A program made the translations under genes and the position numbers. Below the pieces are notes generated by a model. That model had not been told where the DNA came from. It saw only the letters and a list, made by a program, of their open reading frames with translations, and did not search any database. A DNA stretch of 64,000 nucleotides from Tethya wilhelma (Eukaryota > Porifera > Demospongiae > Tethyida > Tethyidae), in assembly GCA_964030475.1 (NCBI GenBank), contig CAXIPT010000001.1:9148086-9212085 (forward strand), written 5' to 3'. Positions 1 through 11,965 of this stretch are shown piece after piece. Within the stretch, counting starts at the first letter, position 1, and the number at the start of each line of letters is the position of its first letter.

Positions 1-269
1 TTGCTTGACTGGTGATGCACACTTTGAGCTTTTCTTGATGTTTAAAAGAGCTATGCATGGTGATCTTTTCAAAGCAACATCTCCCTGACGAACTAATCGT
101 TTTGCAAGAAAAATTGTTAGCTTAAATTCTTGTCTTTCTGATGTCTATTACAGAAACAGACACAAACAATCCTTCTCAATATGAGTGGTCTGCTCTATCT
201 GTTATATTTAATTTTGGTTAGGCCACTTCTGTTTGCAGTATTCCACATCAATAGCTATTGGCTAGCTCT

Positions 270-690
270 GCACCTGAAAATGCAGGCTTTGCTTGGGATG
301 GTATGGGGTAGCCCGCATATTACAAGGTCAAAAACCGACCCGATTATGCCACATAGTTCTTGATTGGACAGGGTCACACATTTGTCTGGTACAGGCAGTG
401 TTAACGTATTTGGATGCAAGAGACTTTCGCTCAGGGCCTTTATTTTGCCATGAAGATGGCTCACTATTGACACGTCATCAATTGATCTCGTCACTGAGGA
501 CTACTTTATTTGAAGCTGGTGTAAAAAGCATTTTTTATTCTGCCCACTCATTTCGAATAAGAGCTGCTACGACAAGGGCAGCAAAGGGTGTCGAAGACCC
601 AACTATTAATACTTTGGGAAGGTACGAGGAGGATGTGTGATTCATTCAAAAGGTATATCAGGATGCCTCTGCCCAGTTGGTAAACTCACA
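270..690 (+). pseudogene. Tyrosine recombinase (DIRS/Ngaro-like) C-terminal fragment
   Basis: An open frame runs to about 640 and encodes the catalytic C-terminal half of a tyrosine recombinase. It has GPLFCHEDGSLLT, then the box-II motif HSFRIRAATTRAAKG and VEDPTINTLGRYEE. The same blocks, in the same order, occur in the intact recombinase at 39,079-40,086 (HSFRIGAATAAASAG, GRWNSS). Just after GRYEE the frame shifts: another frame reads KRYIRMP, which carries the expected catalytic tyrosine. A stop follows. The N-terminal core-binding domain is absent or lies outside the window, so this is a truncated, frameshifted retroelement remnant. The family is secure; the exact clade is not. Confidence 0.75.
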
Positions 691-1283
691 GTGACTTATT
701 TGGGAAGTATTGCTGTGGTGTGTTCATGCTTTACTCTGGTTGTAATTCCTGAGCACTTCTCTTTTGTGTTCTGAGTTGAGCTTGGTTACTGTTTGTTGAT
801 TTTCTTGACTTCATGATTGTTTTGAGTGTACTAATAATGATTCTAGGTGTGTACTAGTAAAGAGCTATGTAAGGGTGCATATGATGTTTGGGTATTATCA
901 CCTGGTGATAATAAATGCATTTTCCTTGTGACCAGTAAAAGCCAAGTACGATCTCACTAAATTACCATGTTAAATAAAACAAACAAAAACTACATTCTCA
1001 CAACTTACTTTCATTATAGCAGAGGGTATAGATAATCTACATAGAAAGTGCAATAATATCACTCTGCCAAATGAACCCTTTGGTAGCAAACCAACCAAAA
1101 TTTGGATTGAGGAACATATGTGACACAGTAAAATGAACTCCTCACTCATCATCGTACATGCATGTCATTTTTGCTTAAGAGTGTAATTCTTATTTTGATG
1201 GTTCAGATAGTATAAACCATATAGAATTGATTACAGAATGTTACATAGTGTACATGTACATAATTATGCATTTCTTTCTACAG

Positions 1284-1782
1284 CTCTCAGTTCAAATGTG
1301 TCGACACTTCATAGCAAGAGTTGCACCACTAGAGGCGAAACGAAAGAAACTGCTGAGAGTACAGGCAAGTGTTGCTATTGCATTAATTTGTGCTTCATGT
1401 GAGTCATTTTTGTGTAGAATCCTGTTCCAAGGGAAGCTTGTGTGATGGTCCAGTGTCGACACTTCCTAGCAAGAGTCGTATCACTAGAGGCAAGACCAAA
1501 GAAACTGCTAAAGGTGTGTGTTGCTGTGATGTGGTACAAAATCTACTATCATGGGTTATATTCTTGTACAGCTTCTTCTCAGGAGAGTTAGTTTTGATAT
1601 CTCATTTCCTCTGTCTAGTCCTCTTCTGGATGATTCAGGTAAGATTAACCATGTAAATATTACAGAATATGACATATTTAATTACATGTGTGTATTTGCT
1701 TTCTACAGCTTTCAATTCAAGTGTATCAAATTGTGATACAGAGTTTGATGATTCCCTTGTGCTCTCTCTCATAGATAGATGA
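1284..1782 (+). CDS. Putative spliced gene of unknown function with a duplicated exon
   Basis: Four short open segments with splice-like borders lie in a row: about 1284-1364 (acceptor ctacag, GC-type donor), about 1441-1513 (donor gtgtgt), 1583-1638 (acceptor ctcag, donor gtaaga) and 1709-1782 (acceptor ctacag, stop TGA). The first two encode near-identical Ser/Thr/Lys-rich peptides (STLHSKSCTTRGETKETA and STLPSKSRITRGKTKETA), so one exon has probably been duplicated. The last encodes FDDSLVLSLIDR before the stop. I do not recognise the product. It could equally be the tail of a transposon-related gene whose 5' part is lost. Exon boundaries are guesses from splice signals. Confidence 0.3.
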
Positions 1783-1791
1783 TTATAAAGG

Positions 1792-1792
<1 letters not shown>

Positions 1793-1833
<41 letters not shown>

Positions 1834-1848
1834 ATGTGTGTGTGTGTT
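1793..1848. repeat. (GT)n microsatellite
   Basis: An almost pure GT run of about 55 bp, ending in an imperfect GCATGTGTGT segment. It gives spurious Cys-Val or His-Thr reading frames on the two strands. Confidence 0.95.
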
Positions 1849-2104
1849 ATTGAACAGTTCAATATTTTGGTGGTAATCCTACTCATCCACTCATTCTTCA
1901 AAGTCATTGGCAGTACAACTACTCTGGCAGGACACCCCCAAAAAGAGAGAACCTATCAAGTCAACTCTAACTCGGAAACTCTTCCACAAAGGACTCCAAG
2001 GGAAAGACCTTCCACCAAAAGAAAAAGGGAGAGAGCTGCACAGACTCCCCCAGGTGGACCGCGCCCAAAGAACTGAACAGGTGCAGACAGAACGTCCTCC
2101 CAAC

Positions 2105-2590
2105 GTAGAAACCCCTCCANTAGTCTCTGATTTCGGGAAGATCGTTCATTGATTCCCATAAGAATCACAAAACCAAAGTACGCCCTGATCTCCTGTGCTG
2201 TTGTTGACCAATACTTGTGACAATCATGTCAATCATGCTGTCATCGAAAAAGAGACCAAAACATGTCAATGGATCACTGGGAATATACATTGTTGGACCA
2301 ATGTCTTCAGTAAAATCATTGACTGTCACATTAGTTTCAGACCATTCTGTGATTACAAGAGAGATAGTGCGTAACAAGTGTTCTACCTTTCAAAATGTTG
2401 AGTTACATCTACTTACCAGCATTCGTGTCATACACTATTGTTTTGAGATTCTTCTGGTTGTTAGCACTGCCTCTACAGCCCCTACCTTGGCCTCTGCCAC
2501 TGCTACGACGACCTGCACAACCTAAACCTCGACCTCGCCCTCGCCCTCGACAATGTCCTCGTCTGCGACCTTGGCAAGAAATTAATTTGA
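2105..2590 (-). pseudogene. piggyBac-type transposase N-terminal fragment
   Basis: Read on the minus strand from 2590 there is an Arg/Gly-rich stretch (RGRGRGLGCAGRRSSGRGQG) with interspersed Cys. Next comes a segment around 2380-2180 with TEDIGPTMYIPSDPLTCFGL and FFDDSMIDMIV. After that AYFGFVILMGIN and, one frame over, NDLPEIRDxW follow. This order (G-P, F..FF.d..id.Iv, then i+aY.G..i.MGi..lp..rdYW) is the N-terminal part of DDE_Tnp_1_7 (piggyBac/PGBD) proteins. There is a frameshift between GIN and NDLP. The codon of the conserved Tyr of RDYW contains the single N at 2120, and homology stops just beyond it. The DDE core is missing, so it is inactive. Confidence 0.55.
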
Positions 2591-2847
2591 ATGTTCATTG
2601 GATGTTTTGTTTATCGTAGTATTTGTGCATTGATCTGTATCTTACATGTGTACCTCTGGTTTGTCTTTTCCTACCATGGCCTGTGTCATTATCAGGAGAC
2701 CTGCTGCTAGGGGTAACTGTAAAGGGAGAGTTTGTTTCACAGAGATATTCCATAGCTACTGATTACATTCTTTCCCCTAAAAACCTACGCAACCATGATA
2801 TTATAACCTTCTTCAACTACTATACTGTTGCTTAGTATATAACTTCC

Positions 2848-2848
<1 letters not shown>

Positions 2849-2888
<40 letters not shown>
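2849..2888. repeat. (AC)n microsatellite
   Basis: A pure dinucleotide AC run of about 40 bp. Confidence 0.95.
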
Positions 2889-2889
<1 letters not shown>

Positions 2890-2891
<2 letters not shown>

Positions 2892-3950
2892 CCTGTAAAC
2901 ACGCACCAGTTTCAGAAAGAAGTGAAGCAGCATTTTATGACATTTTATGATATTGCAATCTGTATCTACTAACGATATATTACACCCTCTATTCCCCAAT
3001 AAATCTTCAAAGTACCAACGTTGATGAACAGAAGAGATTAGTATTCAACTAACCTCACCGCATATGCATTAACATAGGCACGCGGTATGCAGAGGGTAAT
3101 ATTTTATGAGCCTTTGGGCTAATACAGGCATGTACTGGGGAGTGCCAGGCCGTTGTGTGTGCCACGATGCACATCACGTTTGCCATGGTGCATTAGTATC
3201 AGTGCCAGGATGCACTGTAGGCCATGATGCCTACTGAACATATCTACTGAGGTCATGATACCTCCCCATGGTATGGAACTTGTCGGTTGTCAAATGCATT
3301 TGGCATCTCCCCCGATCATGTACCTACAAAATTGTCGTGAATTAAGTGTTTTGGGTTGGGCAGGGTTGGGTCAAGAAAACGATGGATTGGTCAGGATACC
3401 TTGCTAGTTTCTTCCTTGACAAATGCAATGAAAAAGGATAAGACCATGTGCACTTGTGGTCATGTAACTGCGCATGCTCAACAGCCTGGGGAAATTTTCC
3501 AAATCAGTCCCACGTTAACTATAGTTTACAAGACTGCAAACCACCACTAAATATTGTAGTATTGTTTCATCCTGAGATATCTGAGATATTTCATGTCGGG
3601 CTTTTCTATATTATATAGACACATACACATGTGCGCATTGTTATCTCTTCAGTGCGTTCTGGTGAACATCTCGTAGAAGAAGAGAAGGTATCTGACTTGC
3701 GTTGTTGAGTAGAAGTTTTCTTTCTGTCAGTGTTTGGACAATATTTATAATTGATAAATTGTGTTCCTGAATGCAGTATATGTTTACTACTACTTGTAAT
3801 AAGTTAGGCTGTTTTGGGTGTTCCTCATGAAAGAACTTATAGACACACAATTTATGGGACAAGCTTACAGCTTGTCTTTAACAATGGATATATTGTCATG
3901 ACTTGTTCTATTCAGTTTGTACAAAACAATGGATATATTTGTGTGCATCC
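2890..3950. other. Non-coding stretch with a degenerate GCCANGATGCA repeat
   Basis: No convincing gene. Around 3145-3235 a degenerate short motif recurs four times (gtgccacgatgcac, tgccatggtgcat, gtgccaggatgcac, ggccatgatgcc), spaced 20-35 bp apart. Short open frames here show no family motifs. Confidence 0.4.
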
Positions 3951-3954
3951 TCAG

Positions 3955-4044
3955 GTTGGAGTGACTGGACTTCTCTCCAGGACTAGGGAGGTATATCGCA
4001 AGAAACTGAGGAGACTCAACGAAGTTATCTCTAGATTCTCTTAA
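3955..4044 (+). CDS. Possible terminal exon, unknown gene
   Basis: After a plausible acceptor (cctcag) a short frame reads VGVTGLLSRTREVYRKKLRR and on to a TAA. It is basic and helical-looking. No family is recognised and upstream exons are not identified. It may belong to a decayed element. Confidence 0.2.
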   Translation, partial: VGVTGLLSRTREVYRKKLRRLNEVISRFS

Positions 4045-6100
4045 CTACATGATATTTGGAGTTGTTAGTAGGCTGTTCACCAATTAATGCCTTTAGAAAA
4101 ACATCAATTGTCTCAATGTTGATGCCAGAATGTTGTCTTTGTTCCTGAACTATGCAATGAATTGTGTCAATAGTTATACCATCATCATTTTGTGACTAGG
4201 TATCCTTATATTCCTTGTTTTCCAGATGCCAAATTGCTAAATGAATATTCACAAGTCATTAATCCAAGAAGACAATCCTAAAATTGTTTGAACAAGATGA
4301 TGCATGGTGTTTTTCCTATACAACCACTCTACACACATGATTTGATTCATTCTTCATTGGTTCAACTTGGAATGGTTTTTCTAAAAGTCTCTTGGAAGAT
4401 GCTAGTATGCTTTGCCTTCTTTTTTGAAGTCTTGCAAACCAAATCTATTATGAGCGATTTCCATCAAGAAAGATTTTGACATTGAACAACCTTAATCTGC
4501 TCTGAAAGTAATTATTATTATTATTATTATTATTATTTCAAATGACACTCCACGACAGGCGCAACAGGACAAACATAAACACACAAAGTATTATTAGTAA
4601 GTTATATAGTTAGAGTGTAATTAAACAATATACACATATAGATTATTTCTTTCTCCAAATGTACATTCTGTGTAGGATTAAGTCTAATAGATGTTATTTT
4701 CCTGATTAAGATTGGAATTCAACTATTTCATCTTTAATGATATACTTGCAGCAAAACCAATTCGATTTAAAGCTCTTGATAGGTATGAGTCGGAAGATGA
4801 TAACTTTAAAGGAGCACCTTTGGCTAACAACAAGATTTAACATAACACATTAAAAATATCTTTAGTGATTATCTCTAGTGGCAATTCTAGATATATCAAC
4901 CTTTTAGCCATTATTTTGCGAGTAGTTGGCAATTGAACATAAGTTGGTATATAAACATAATTATTCTTGAAATCATGCAAGAACATCTTACTGCAGGCTT
5001 CCCTGTATAATTATGCTAAATAATTTTTTTTTTTATTTTCGTTTGTTTGATAAACGGTAGAGAAGTAGCTAGTACATAAAGGATAGGAATGCAAACTTGT
5101 TATATAGGCAACTGAAAGATGAACAGATGAATGGAAGGGGAAAGTTTTGTCACTTCTTTTACACAGTTTCATCCTTAATGAAAGATGGTGTATTATAAGC
5201 TGTATGACAATTGTATGATCCAGAAATCAAATTTTTTGAAAGCTTTTCCGCTAGCTTTTATTGTGTTTCCACGTTTAACTTAACAGCGATGCAAAATGGG
5301 TAGAATTTTTTTTGGAAAAATTAATTGGCATCGAACAAAATGTAACCCTGGAAAAATTTGTCATTTTGTATCTCTGTATTAGCTGCTCAGCATAAGAATG
5401 TACTGTATTCTTCTGGAAAGCTTTTGAACCATGCATTTATTCAATGAGAGTGAATGGCATGACAACCACTCCTTTCCGTTTAATATGTATACAATAGAAT
5501 AAGATCAAGGAGTTGTGTTCAAGTCTTGGAGTTAGTACGACTCCTTCATGTCTGTAAGTATACTGCTTCAAGGTTGTCAGGGTTGCCAGTTGCTTTCATA
5601 TCTGTATGCATGCTGTTGCAGAATACAATTTATGAGCCTTGATGAGTATAGTCTATACTGCATCTCCAACCCACATTGATTACACCTACAAATCAAATTA
5701 TTTGTTTGAAATATCATGGTCCGATATAGTGACGTGATCTATAGTAGCAATCTTGTTGTAGTATATTTATGAAATATCTATGTGAAAGAAGAGAAATGAG
5801 TCTACGTGTACTATTTGTGATGTGTATAATATAGCGTGAATATTTAATACAATAATAGCAAAAATTACAAGAACGAAAGTTGTCAGGGCTGAGGTGTGGC
5901 TATATTTAGTGGTGGAGGTGATAGAGACGTCACCACAACGTTAACAGTTAACTGCACTAATTTCAGGGATGGCCTTCTCAAAGTCTAAGATTTCTTGCGA
6001 ATGTTTACCAAGCTTTGACATAATGACAAAATTCTGACACCACAAAATTGCTTTAGACGACTGCAACAAATCTCACCATTTATGTATTTTGATGCAAGAG
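4045..6100. other. Gene-poor, AT-rich stretch with a (TTA)n microsatellite
   Basis: A (TTA)n run lies at about 4509-4537. One exon-like segment (about 4753-4840, after acceptor cttgcag) reads KPIRFKALDRYESEDDNFKG before a TAA, but nothing else supports a gene. The rest shows no coding signal that I can defend. Confidence 0.4.
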
Positions 6101-6129
6101 CAAGTTTTTTGTTTGGACTCTCCATAACG

Positions 6130-6920
6130 GAAAAAAAAACAGCATTAGAATGATTGCTTTTTTTGAAGACCAGCAGCATGTGGTGGAGAACCATATGAAA
6201 CGAAAAGACAGTAAGATTGAAGGATTGCCAACTACAACAAAGCAGAAGAAGTGATAAGATTGAAGTTGTCGTCAAGTCAACAACTTCTATTTTTGATTCT
6301 CCACTAGATTTGAGCTTGACAGAATTTGCAGATGGCAATCATCAGATTGCTTTGAATTGTTTGTGTAAATGTTATGTTTTCGTCTTATTAACAGTCCTAG
6401 TATGTGAGTTTGCTCCTTCTGAAAATCTAGAGAATGGATGTGCAAACTAGATGTCACGATTGCAGATTCTACAATGGTCGGATGTGCCACAATCTGGGGG
6501 GAGGGCTATAGGATCTGTTGCAGTTGGCTAGTTCTTTTGCTTGAAGATGTTTATGGTAAAGGAATTTGTGGTACCAAATATCTTAGTATGCTCAAGGATG
6601 TTTCGAAGTTTGAAACCATTAAACCGTTTGGAAAAGTTGTGACTTATCAACTAGTTTTGCACAACAAGCAATTGAAGAGTGCTGTTATTTCAGCAGTCCC
6701 AGAATTTACAAGAATAAAAGTCTGCCAAAGGTTCAAAAGTATCGTTGAGCCTGGGTGTAGCTGTAGCTACCTCCTGAATCAGTAACAGGAAGGTGTGTTC
6801 GAAGTGAGTGTCAGATGGTGCAACGATACTCCCTGTGCAAGACTAGAGTTATAGCAAAACTGATGTTCATTCATGATGGAGAAAAGATTTTACTCAGGAC
6901 AACACTAGCTGTACTTTAGA
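6130..6920 (+). pseudogene. Uncharacterised protein, copy A (Cys-containing, possible nucleic-acid binding)
   Basis: The main open frame (6438-6785) encodes KLDVTIADSTMVGCATIWGE, LSMLKDVSKFETIKPFGKVV, and KVCQRFKSIVEPGCSCS, and then stops. In the next frame the reading continues as PVTGRCVRSECQMVQRY and TRVIAKLMFIHDGEK. An inverted second copy at 12.95-13.52 kb keeps the same order (VCQKYKKTIDRGCGHLPVTG then KCVRSECQMEQRY). The shared consensus therefore runs through the frameshift, and copy A is broken near 6,775. The C-x-x-x-x-C spacing followed by a beta-rich tail recalls the zinc-containing OB-fold domains of replication-protein-A-like proteins in transposons. That is a guess. An upstream frame (6,150-6,250) with a KIEGLPTTTKQKK-like Lys-rich segment may be an earlier part. 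Confidence 0.4.
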
Positions 6921-6924
6921 TAAT

Positions 6925-7965
6925 GATATTTTTGATACAAATCTTGGATCCACATGATCGTTTAGCTGCTCTATGCTGCTAGTCCCTAATTGTGAAGTGA
7001 TTGAATCTGCATTCATTGTTATTAATAATCTTTTTAATCACCAGATCCTGTAGGAACTACGATCTTAATGCGGGCGTGATTGCTGCAATAGGAAGCCAAC
7101 CAGAAAAAATGACAATTGCTATGTACTTGTATTCATCTGTGAGGTTTGATCTCTTTATAACTTCTTAGTACAAAGCTGAATCAGTAATGCTTATTCTCAT
7201 TGATTCTGCACAGCTTCTTGCTTCAATATGCTTACATATGTAACTGATTGATTGGCTGTTATCAATCCTTTGTAAACTTATAGGAAAGCACTGACCTTGA
7301 GAAATTAATTAAGTTTTTCATGGAAACTCCTGCATCCACTCCATCCTCCCGTCCAAAAACGAGAGGGATTTTTACCAACGCTCATTTATGACCATGCCTT
7401 TGCTATGATGCAAGCTCTTTCATTCGTACAAATATGTCATTGTCAAAATCAATCACTTTTCGTGCAAGAATTCCAATTATAGTACCAGCATCTGCTCCAT
7501 TTGAAACATCAAGGATTGGAGTGAGAGCCATATCATGTGAACACGTACTGTAGTGGAAGTTGGGGAATAGTGATTGGGAATAATGGCAATGGTAGGTTGG
7601 TTGGTTTGGGATGCACTATACAGTCAAGTAAATTTGGAGTTTATTGATTATCGTTAATTGTCATTTAAAGAAGCTAATTATACATTTTATGCAAGTTAAT
7701 GTAATGCAAAATTAACATAACTATTTGGTACTGCCGCTCTTGTTTTTTGCTTGCATTTTATTATTTGGTCATTCTTCATGCAGCGTCTCTAAGACTGTTC
7801 TATTAATTTTGAAATGCCTATACTATACTCATACTGCCAGTACTATGAATAATCATAACATCCTACATGTTGTATGGTGATCATATTGTATGCATGATTT
7901 TGGAGTTAGCATTATTAATAATTAGCATTATTATTAGTTATACGTGTAGGTGGACAAAGCTGAAT
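6925..7965. other. No recognised gene
   Basis: A possible exon after an acceptor at about 7283 reads ESTDLEKLIKFFMETPAS and on for about 35 residues, but it has no family signature. Otherwise this is AT-rich intergenic DNA. Confidence 0.3.
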
Positions 7966-7967
7966 CA

Positions 7968-7983
7968 AAGAGAGAGAGAGGGA

Positions 7984-8027
<44 letters not shown>

Positions 8028-8029
8028 AA
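7968..8029. repeat. (GA)n microsatellite
   Basis: A GA-dinucleotide run of about 60 bp with two GGGA interruptions at its start. Confidence 0.95.
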
Positions 8030-8165
8030 TGATTATTGATGAGAGCACAGATAAGCATAGTGTATAGCAGCACTTACATGTATACCATGTAAATGGAAAA
8101 ATAGCAGCTAGATCTTTTCACATCTTACATACCCAAACAATGCATGACATGCAGGTTTTGTCAGC

Positions 8166-9900
8166 ATGTCTAAATGTAAACACTTATCCTTACGGAGTAG
8201 AAGAATATGCGGGTTTTGTGTTGGCAGTGCATTTGCAGAAGGCTGGCCCTGCAATCCAATAGGTAACAGCAAAGTAGTAAGTATTACTTACTGCATGGGC
8301 TCGAGTGCCACACAGAAGTTATTGGCTTCTATCCAGCCACTGTTTCAAAGTGCACTGGAAGGACTTAAAAGATTGAGTTGACAATCATTTTAATCAGTTC
8401 CATTGCCAGGCTAGTTGCACTGTGGATCAAAGTAGCTGATGAGTGTATCACAGACAGTACTGACCAGGAGAGAGAACACACTTTAATGAGAAAAGGAGTT
8501 CAAGAGTTAATCGACACAGCAGGCTTTACTATCGTTGGAGACTCTCTTCATACTGTCTGCAGCTGTTTTGAAAATAAAACAGTTGCTAAATTGGATCTTC
8601 CCCTGGGTGCTCGAATATAAGGATGGTAATTTTCATCTTCATTTAGCTGGACAACTGCAGGAAACCTCAGCTGTGGACTGTGTAAGAACCCTGCTGGAAT
8701 ACAGAGCTCATATTGATGCTGTCAATTCCGATAATCAAATTGCTATGCAGTTTGTGCATAGTTGTGTTGTGAAAAAACCCCAGAGCGCTGGAAGAAATAG
8801 AGGCGTTTAAACCCTGTCCATATCCTTTTCAGTGTTTGAGTGCATGTGCTATTGTACAGTTCAAGTACAGAGAATACATGCCGACCAATATGGCTGAGTT
8901 TGTCTTTTGGCATGACTCTAGCAGATGACTGAGACTGTCACCCACCCTTCAAGCTGTTTATCTCAATTATTGTTGTTGTATTGGCTAAGCATGAGTTAGC
9001 AGAACATTTTACACTATGCATGCGTGGTAGTATGAATCACCTGATCAGACCATCTGTATCTAAAAGATCGAGAAAGACTGGAAAGATGTCTGAAGTGCTT
9101 GTTGCCGCTAAGAAGCTTCGACTTTCAGTTTCTGAGAAGTCGTCAGAAAGAGACCCTCTCCATGAAATAATAGAGTTAATCGAAGATACGAATACAGAGC
9201 TAATTACGTTCAAGCATTTAGTGAAACATAGAGGTTAAAGTTCAAAATCCTGTCAGCTCTTCAAAGAGCAACTATTGACGAAAGAAATGCCCAAAGGATG
9301 GTCTCCATTAGTAGTAGCATATGTGAACAATCGGCTAGACATTCTTAAGTTTATCTTGAACTGCTTTCTTGTAAATTATTATTATTGTTATTATTATTTG
9401 CTTTTTTTGCGTAAATATTGAACAAGAGACAACCTCAAAAAATCTGTTGTGCCATCATTTCATCTCCTCTGTCACTGCATAATGGGCCACCTGTAGGCAT
9501 GGGAATTTAGATATGGTGAAGCTGTTGGTTACAGAAGGAGCTGATGTTGAGCATAAAATTAATGTGATACGTTGAAACTTAGTCCATTCTGGGAAGCTGC
9601 AAAACGTGGTAATTATGGTGTGGCCAAGTTCCTCATCGACAGCAATGCCAGTGTCAATCAGTCCCATGAAGATGGTAATAAGAGTATACTGATTGCAAAC
9701 TTAGAAGTGGACAAAGAAATGATGAAACTCTTATTTGAGAATGGTGCCAATGTCCACATGCATCGTCTCGAATCTGATAGTAACACTCCTCTTCACTTAA
9801 TTCCTTATCCTGAAATACAAGATTCTTGTTGAAGCTGGAGCTACAAATGCTACCAATGATAAAGGATTGACTACAGTTGTATATGCTGCTGTACAAGGCC
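8166..9900 (+). pseudogene. Ankyrin-repeat protein gene, broken
   Basis: Ankyrin-like repeats are scattered along this strand in different frames. Examples are DGNFHLHLAG..CVRTLLEYRAHIDAVN (about 8,620-8,740), GWSPLVVAYVNNRLDILKFI (about 9,300-9,360), NLDMVKLLVTEGADVEHKIN (about 9,508-9,565), FWEAAKRGNYGVAKFLIDSN (about 9,585-9,650), EMMKLLFENGANVH with TPLHLIP (about 9,718-9,810) and, one frame over, ILVEAGATNATNDKGLTTVV (about 9,825-9,880). A Ser/Lys-rich linker occupies 8,981-9,238. A non-ankyrin N-terminal part (8,166-8,620) is unrecognised. Some breaks could be introns, but several adjacent repeats need frameshifts with no splice signals, so I read it as a decayed gene. Ankyrin arrays act as protein-binding scaffolds; the partner is unknown. 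Confidence 0.6.
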
Positions 9901-10289
9901 AGTCAAATTGGAGGATACACAAAATAGGTCTGCGACTGCACCTTTCGTTCACAAGGCTGTACAGCTTTGCTTGTCTCATCCTTAATCTGTTTTCCGATCT
10001 TTCTCCAGCGAATGAAATTTATGATGGTATTCAAGAGCCAGCCACAATGATCGAATATGTTACAATAGCTCAGAGCAAGATTTGGAGAAAAAATGAGCTT
10101 GTTTTCTGTATTCATCTCCATTATAGATATCTTGAATGACATATGAAATAGAACACCTTTGGAACACTGCTGTATGGTATTCCTATAATGATGATCTGCA
10201 TGCATGAACACAACAATGATCACATGTACATGTTCGTAATTTGTGTACAGATAATGATCCATTATTAAACAACTTTTTGCACATTTACA

Positions 10290-10604
10290 AGTTATAATCA
10301 CCACCAATTTACCTTCCATTATTTGCTTAAACTGTGCTTCAAGGGGTACAGCTGCAAATAATTCCACAGAAGACTCATTGCAGCGCTCACAAGAGGAAGG
10401 CTCATCCAATGTACAGTGACAGGAAGAGCAATAGTAGTGGATACTAGATAAGAGGTCAGGGAACAAGTTGGCGGAAAACTGCTTTAAAGAGTATTCACTC
10501 TTTAGTAGGTTTTCAGTCATCGGCATGTGCAACTTTAATAGCTGCAACAGTTCTGAACAGCTTTCATTAGTTAAATCATGCTTGATAGTGAACTGGTACC
10601 GCAT
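10290..10604 (-). pseudogene. N-terminal fragment of an unnamed transposon-like family (YYC..C zinc motif)
   Basis: The minus-strand frame starts MRYQFTIKHDLTNESCSELL. It continues through LKLHMPMTENLLKSEYSLKQ to a Cys-rich block HYYCSSCHCTLDEPSSCERC and then FAAVPLEAQFKQIMEGK. This layout (helical N-terminus, paired CxxC motifs, then lPl-QLk-il) is what I recall from the start of a large family of transposase-domain-like proteins in sponges and cnidarians. The frame runs further to 9,903, but after EGK it is low-quality and is probably intron. It is not adjacent to the C-terminal part of the same kind of protein at 16.75-18.18 kb; on this strand that part lies upstream, so they come from different copies. 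Confidence 0.45.
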
Positions 10605-10609
10605 TCTTT

Positions 10610-11960
10610 CTTTGCTATAATGAGCATGAGGAGGAGGTTGTAAGTATGGCGTACAATTAGAGATTGTAGTATATTGAAGATTTAGGTTTTGCTTTTAGTG
10701 TTACGATCAGAGTAGTGTTAGTGTGCTTGATGTGAATAGGTACAGGATATCCTCATGGACTGTGAAAAGAGTCACATGTTCTGATTTCATCTGTATGCCT
10801 AGGAAGTAGTTCTTTTTATCTGCACTAATATTATTTTCATATAGGTCTTGTGATTATCAGTTTTGTATTTAAGTAGCAAGTTGTGTGTGTATCATTGAGT
10901 TAAATGGATCAATATGGATTAAGGAACATCAAGTTATCACAGAGATCATGGGAATAACGTTAATTGCTTAAAAAATTATTGATAATTATTGTTATTGTTA
11001 TTGTTATAATTTATTACCAGTATAGTAGTACTGGGTACATAGGAATGGCACAGATGGTCCATTAGCGCAATACAAATATTCACGTGAATAACTCTGCAAA
11101 AACTGGGCGCTTGGCTCTAAAAGGCTTCTTAAGCTACTATATACTACTATTATCATTAGAACTATCTTTCTAATGAGCCCTAAACATGGCCTAAAACCAT
11201 CGCTAAAATACCAAACTAAAATATGCCAAACCTCCAATTTTCTCCATCTTCTTCTTATTCTTCTTCCATTGCCAGAAATACGTGGACATGGAAAATAATT
11301 TTACGTAATCTTTCTGTATACTACTTCCGCTCTTAAGTACTAGAGTGATAGGCGCTTACCTGGAATCAATCCTTTCCAAAGTATTTTCTTGAAATGTATG
11401 GCCTGGTTTTACATCTAGACATAATAGTTACTTCTTGCAAAAAACTTCTAACCGTTACTCTAAGAATAATATTCCAGAAACAAGTTTGTGTTTACTCCAC
11501 TCGACCTCTCTGTTTTGTGCTAGTTAATTTTGGTCTGGACCTCTTCCAAACATCCCGCGTTTGCAGGCTAACTGTGAAAAAATTTTCTGATGTATGGCTT
11601 GCAATTGACCGACAGAGGGTTAAACTTCACAAAAATAGTCTTGAAGGTCACACTTGCCCATCTCAGAATATTCCAGGCAAGTTTAAAGTACTCTACTACA
11701 TTGCTATTATGACATCATTATAAATCACGTCATCACACAATATTGCTGATTCAGCAGTTTCGTTAAAGTTACAGATCGCTTAGATATCTCTCAATTTAGC
11801 TATCTGGCTCCAAGAAGAAGAGTTTTGTGTCCTTAGTAGTCACTTCTGGCTGTCTGGAGTGTATCTTCATAAGCGCTTCTGGATAATTTGAAAAATTCTG
11901 GATTTAATGATATTCATATATTCATGCATGTGGATTTTCAGTACATGTCCTCTATTTGTA
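10610..11960. other. No recognised gene
   Basis: An ATT/GTT-rich stretch lies near 10,980-11,010. A plus-strand frame at 11,394-11,723 (109 codons) has no recognisable motif and no splice context and is left uncalled. Confidence 0.35.
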
Positions 11961-11965
11961 TTACA

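Noticed and set aside
11394..11723. A 109-codon plus-strand frame
   Set aside because: No motif, no splice or start context, and composition like the surrounding non-coding DNA.
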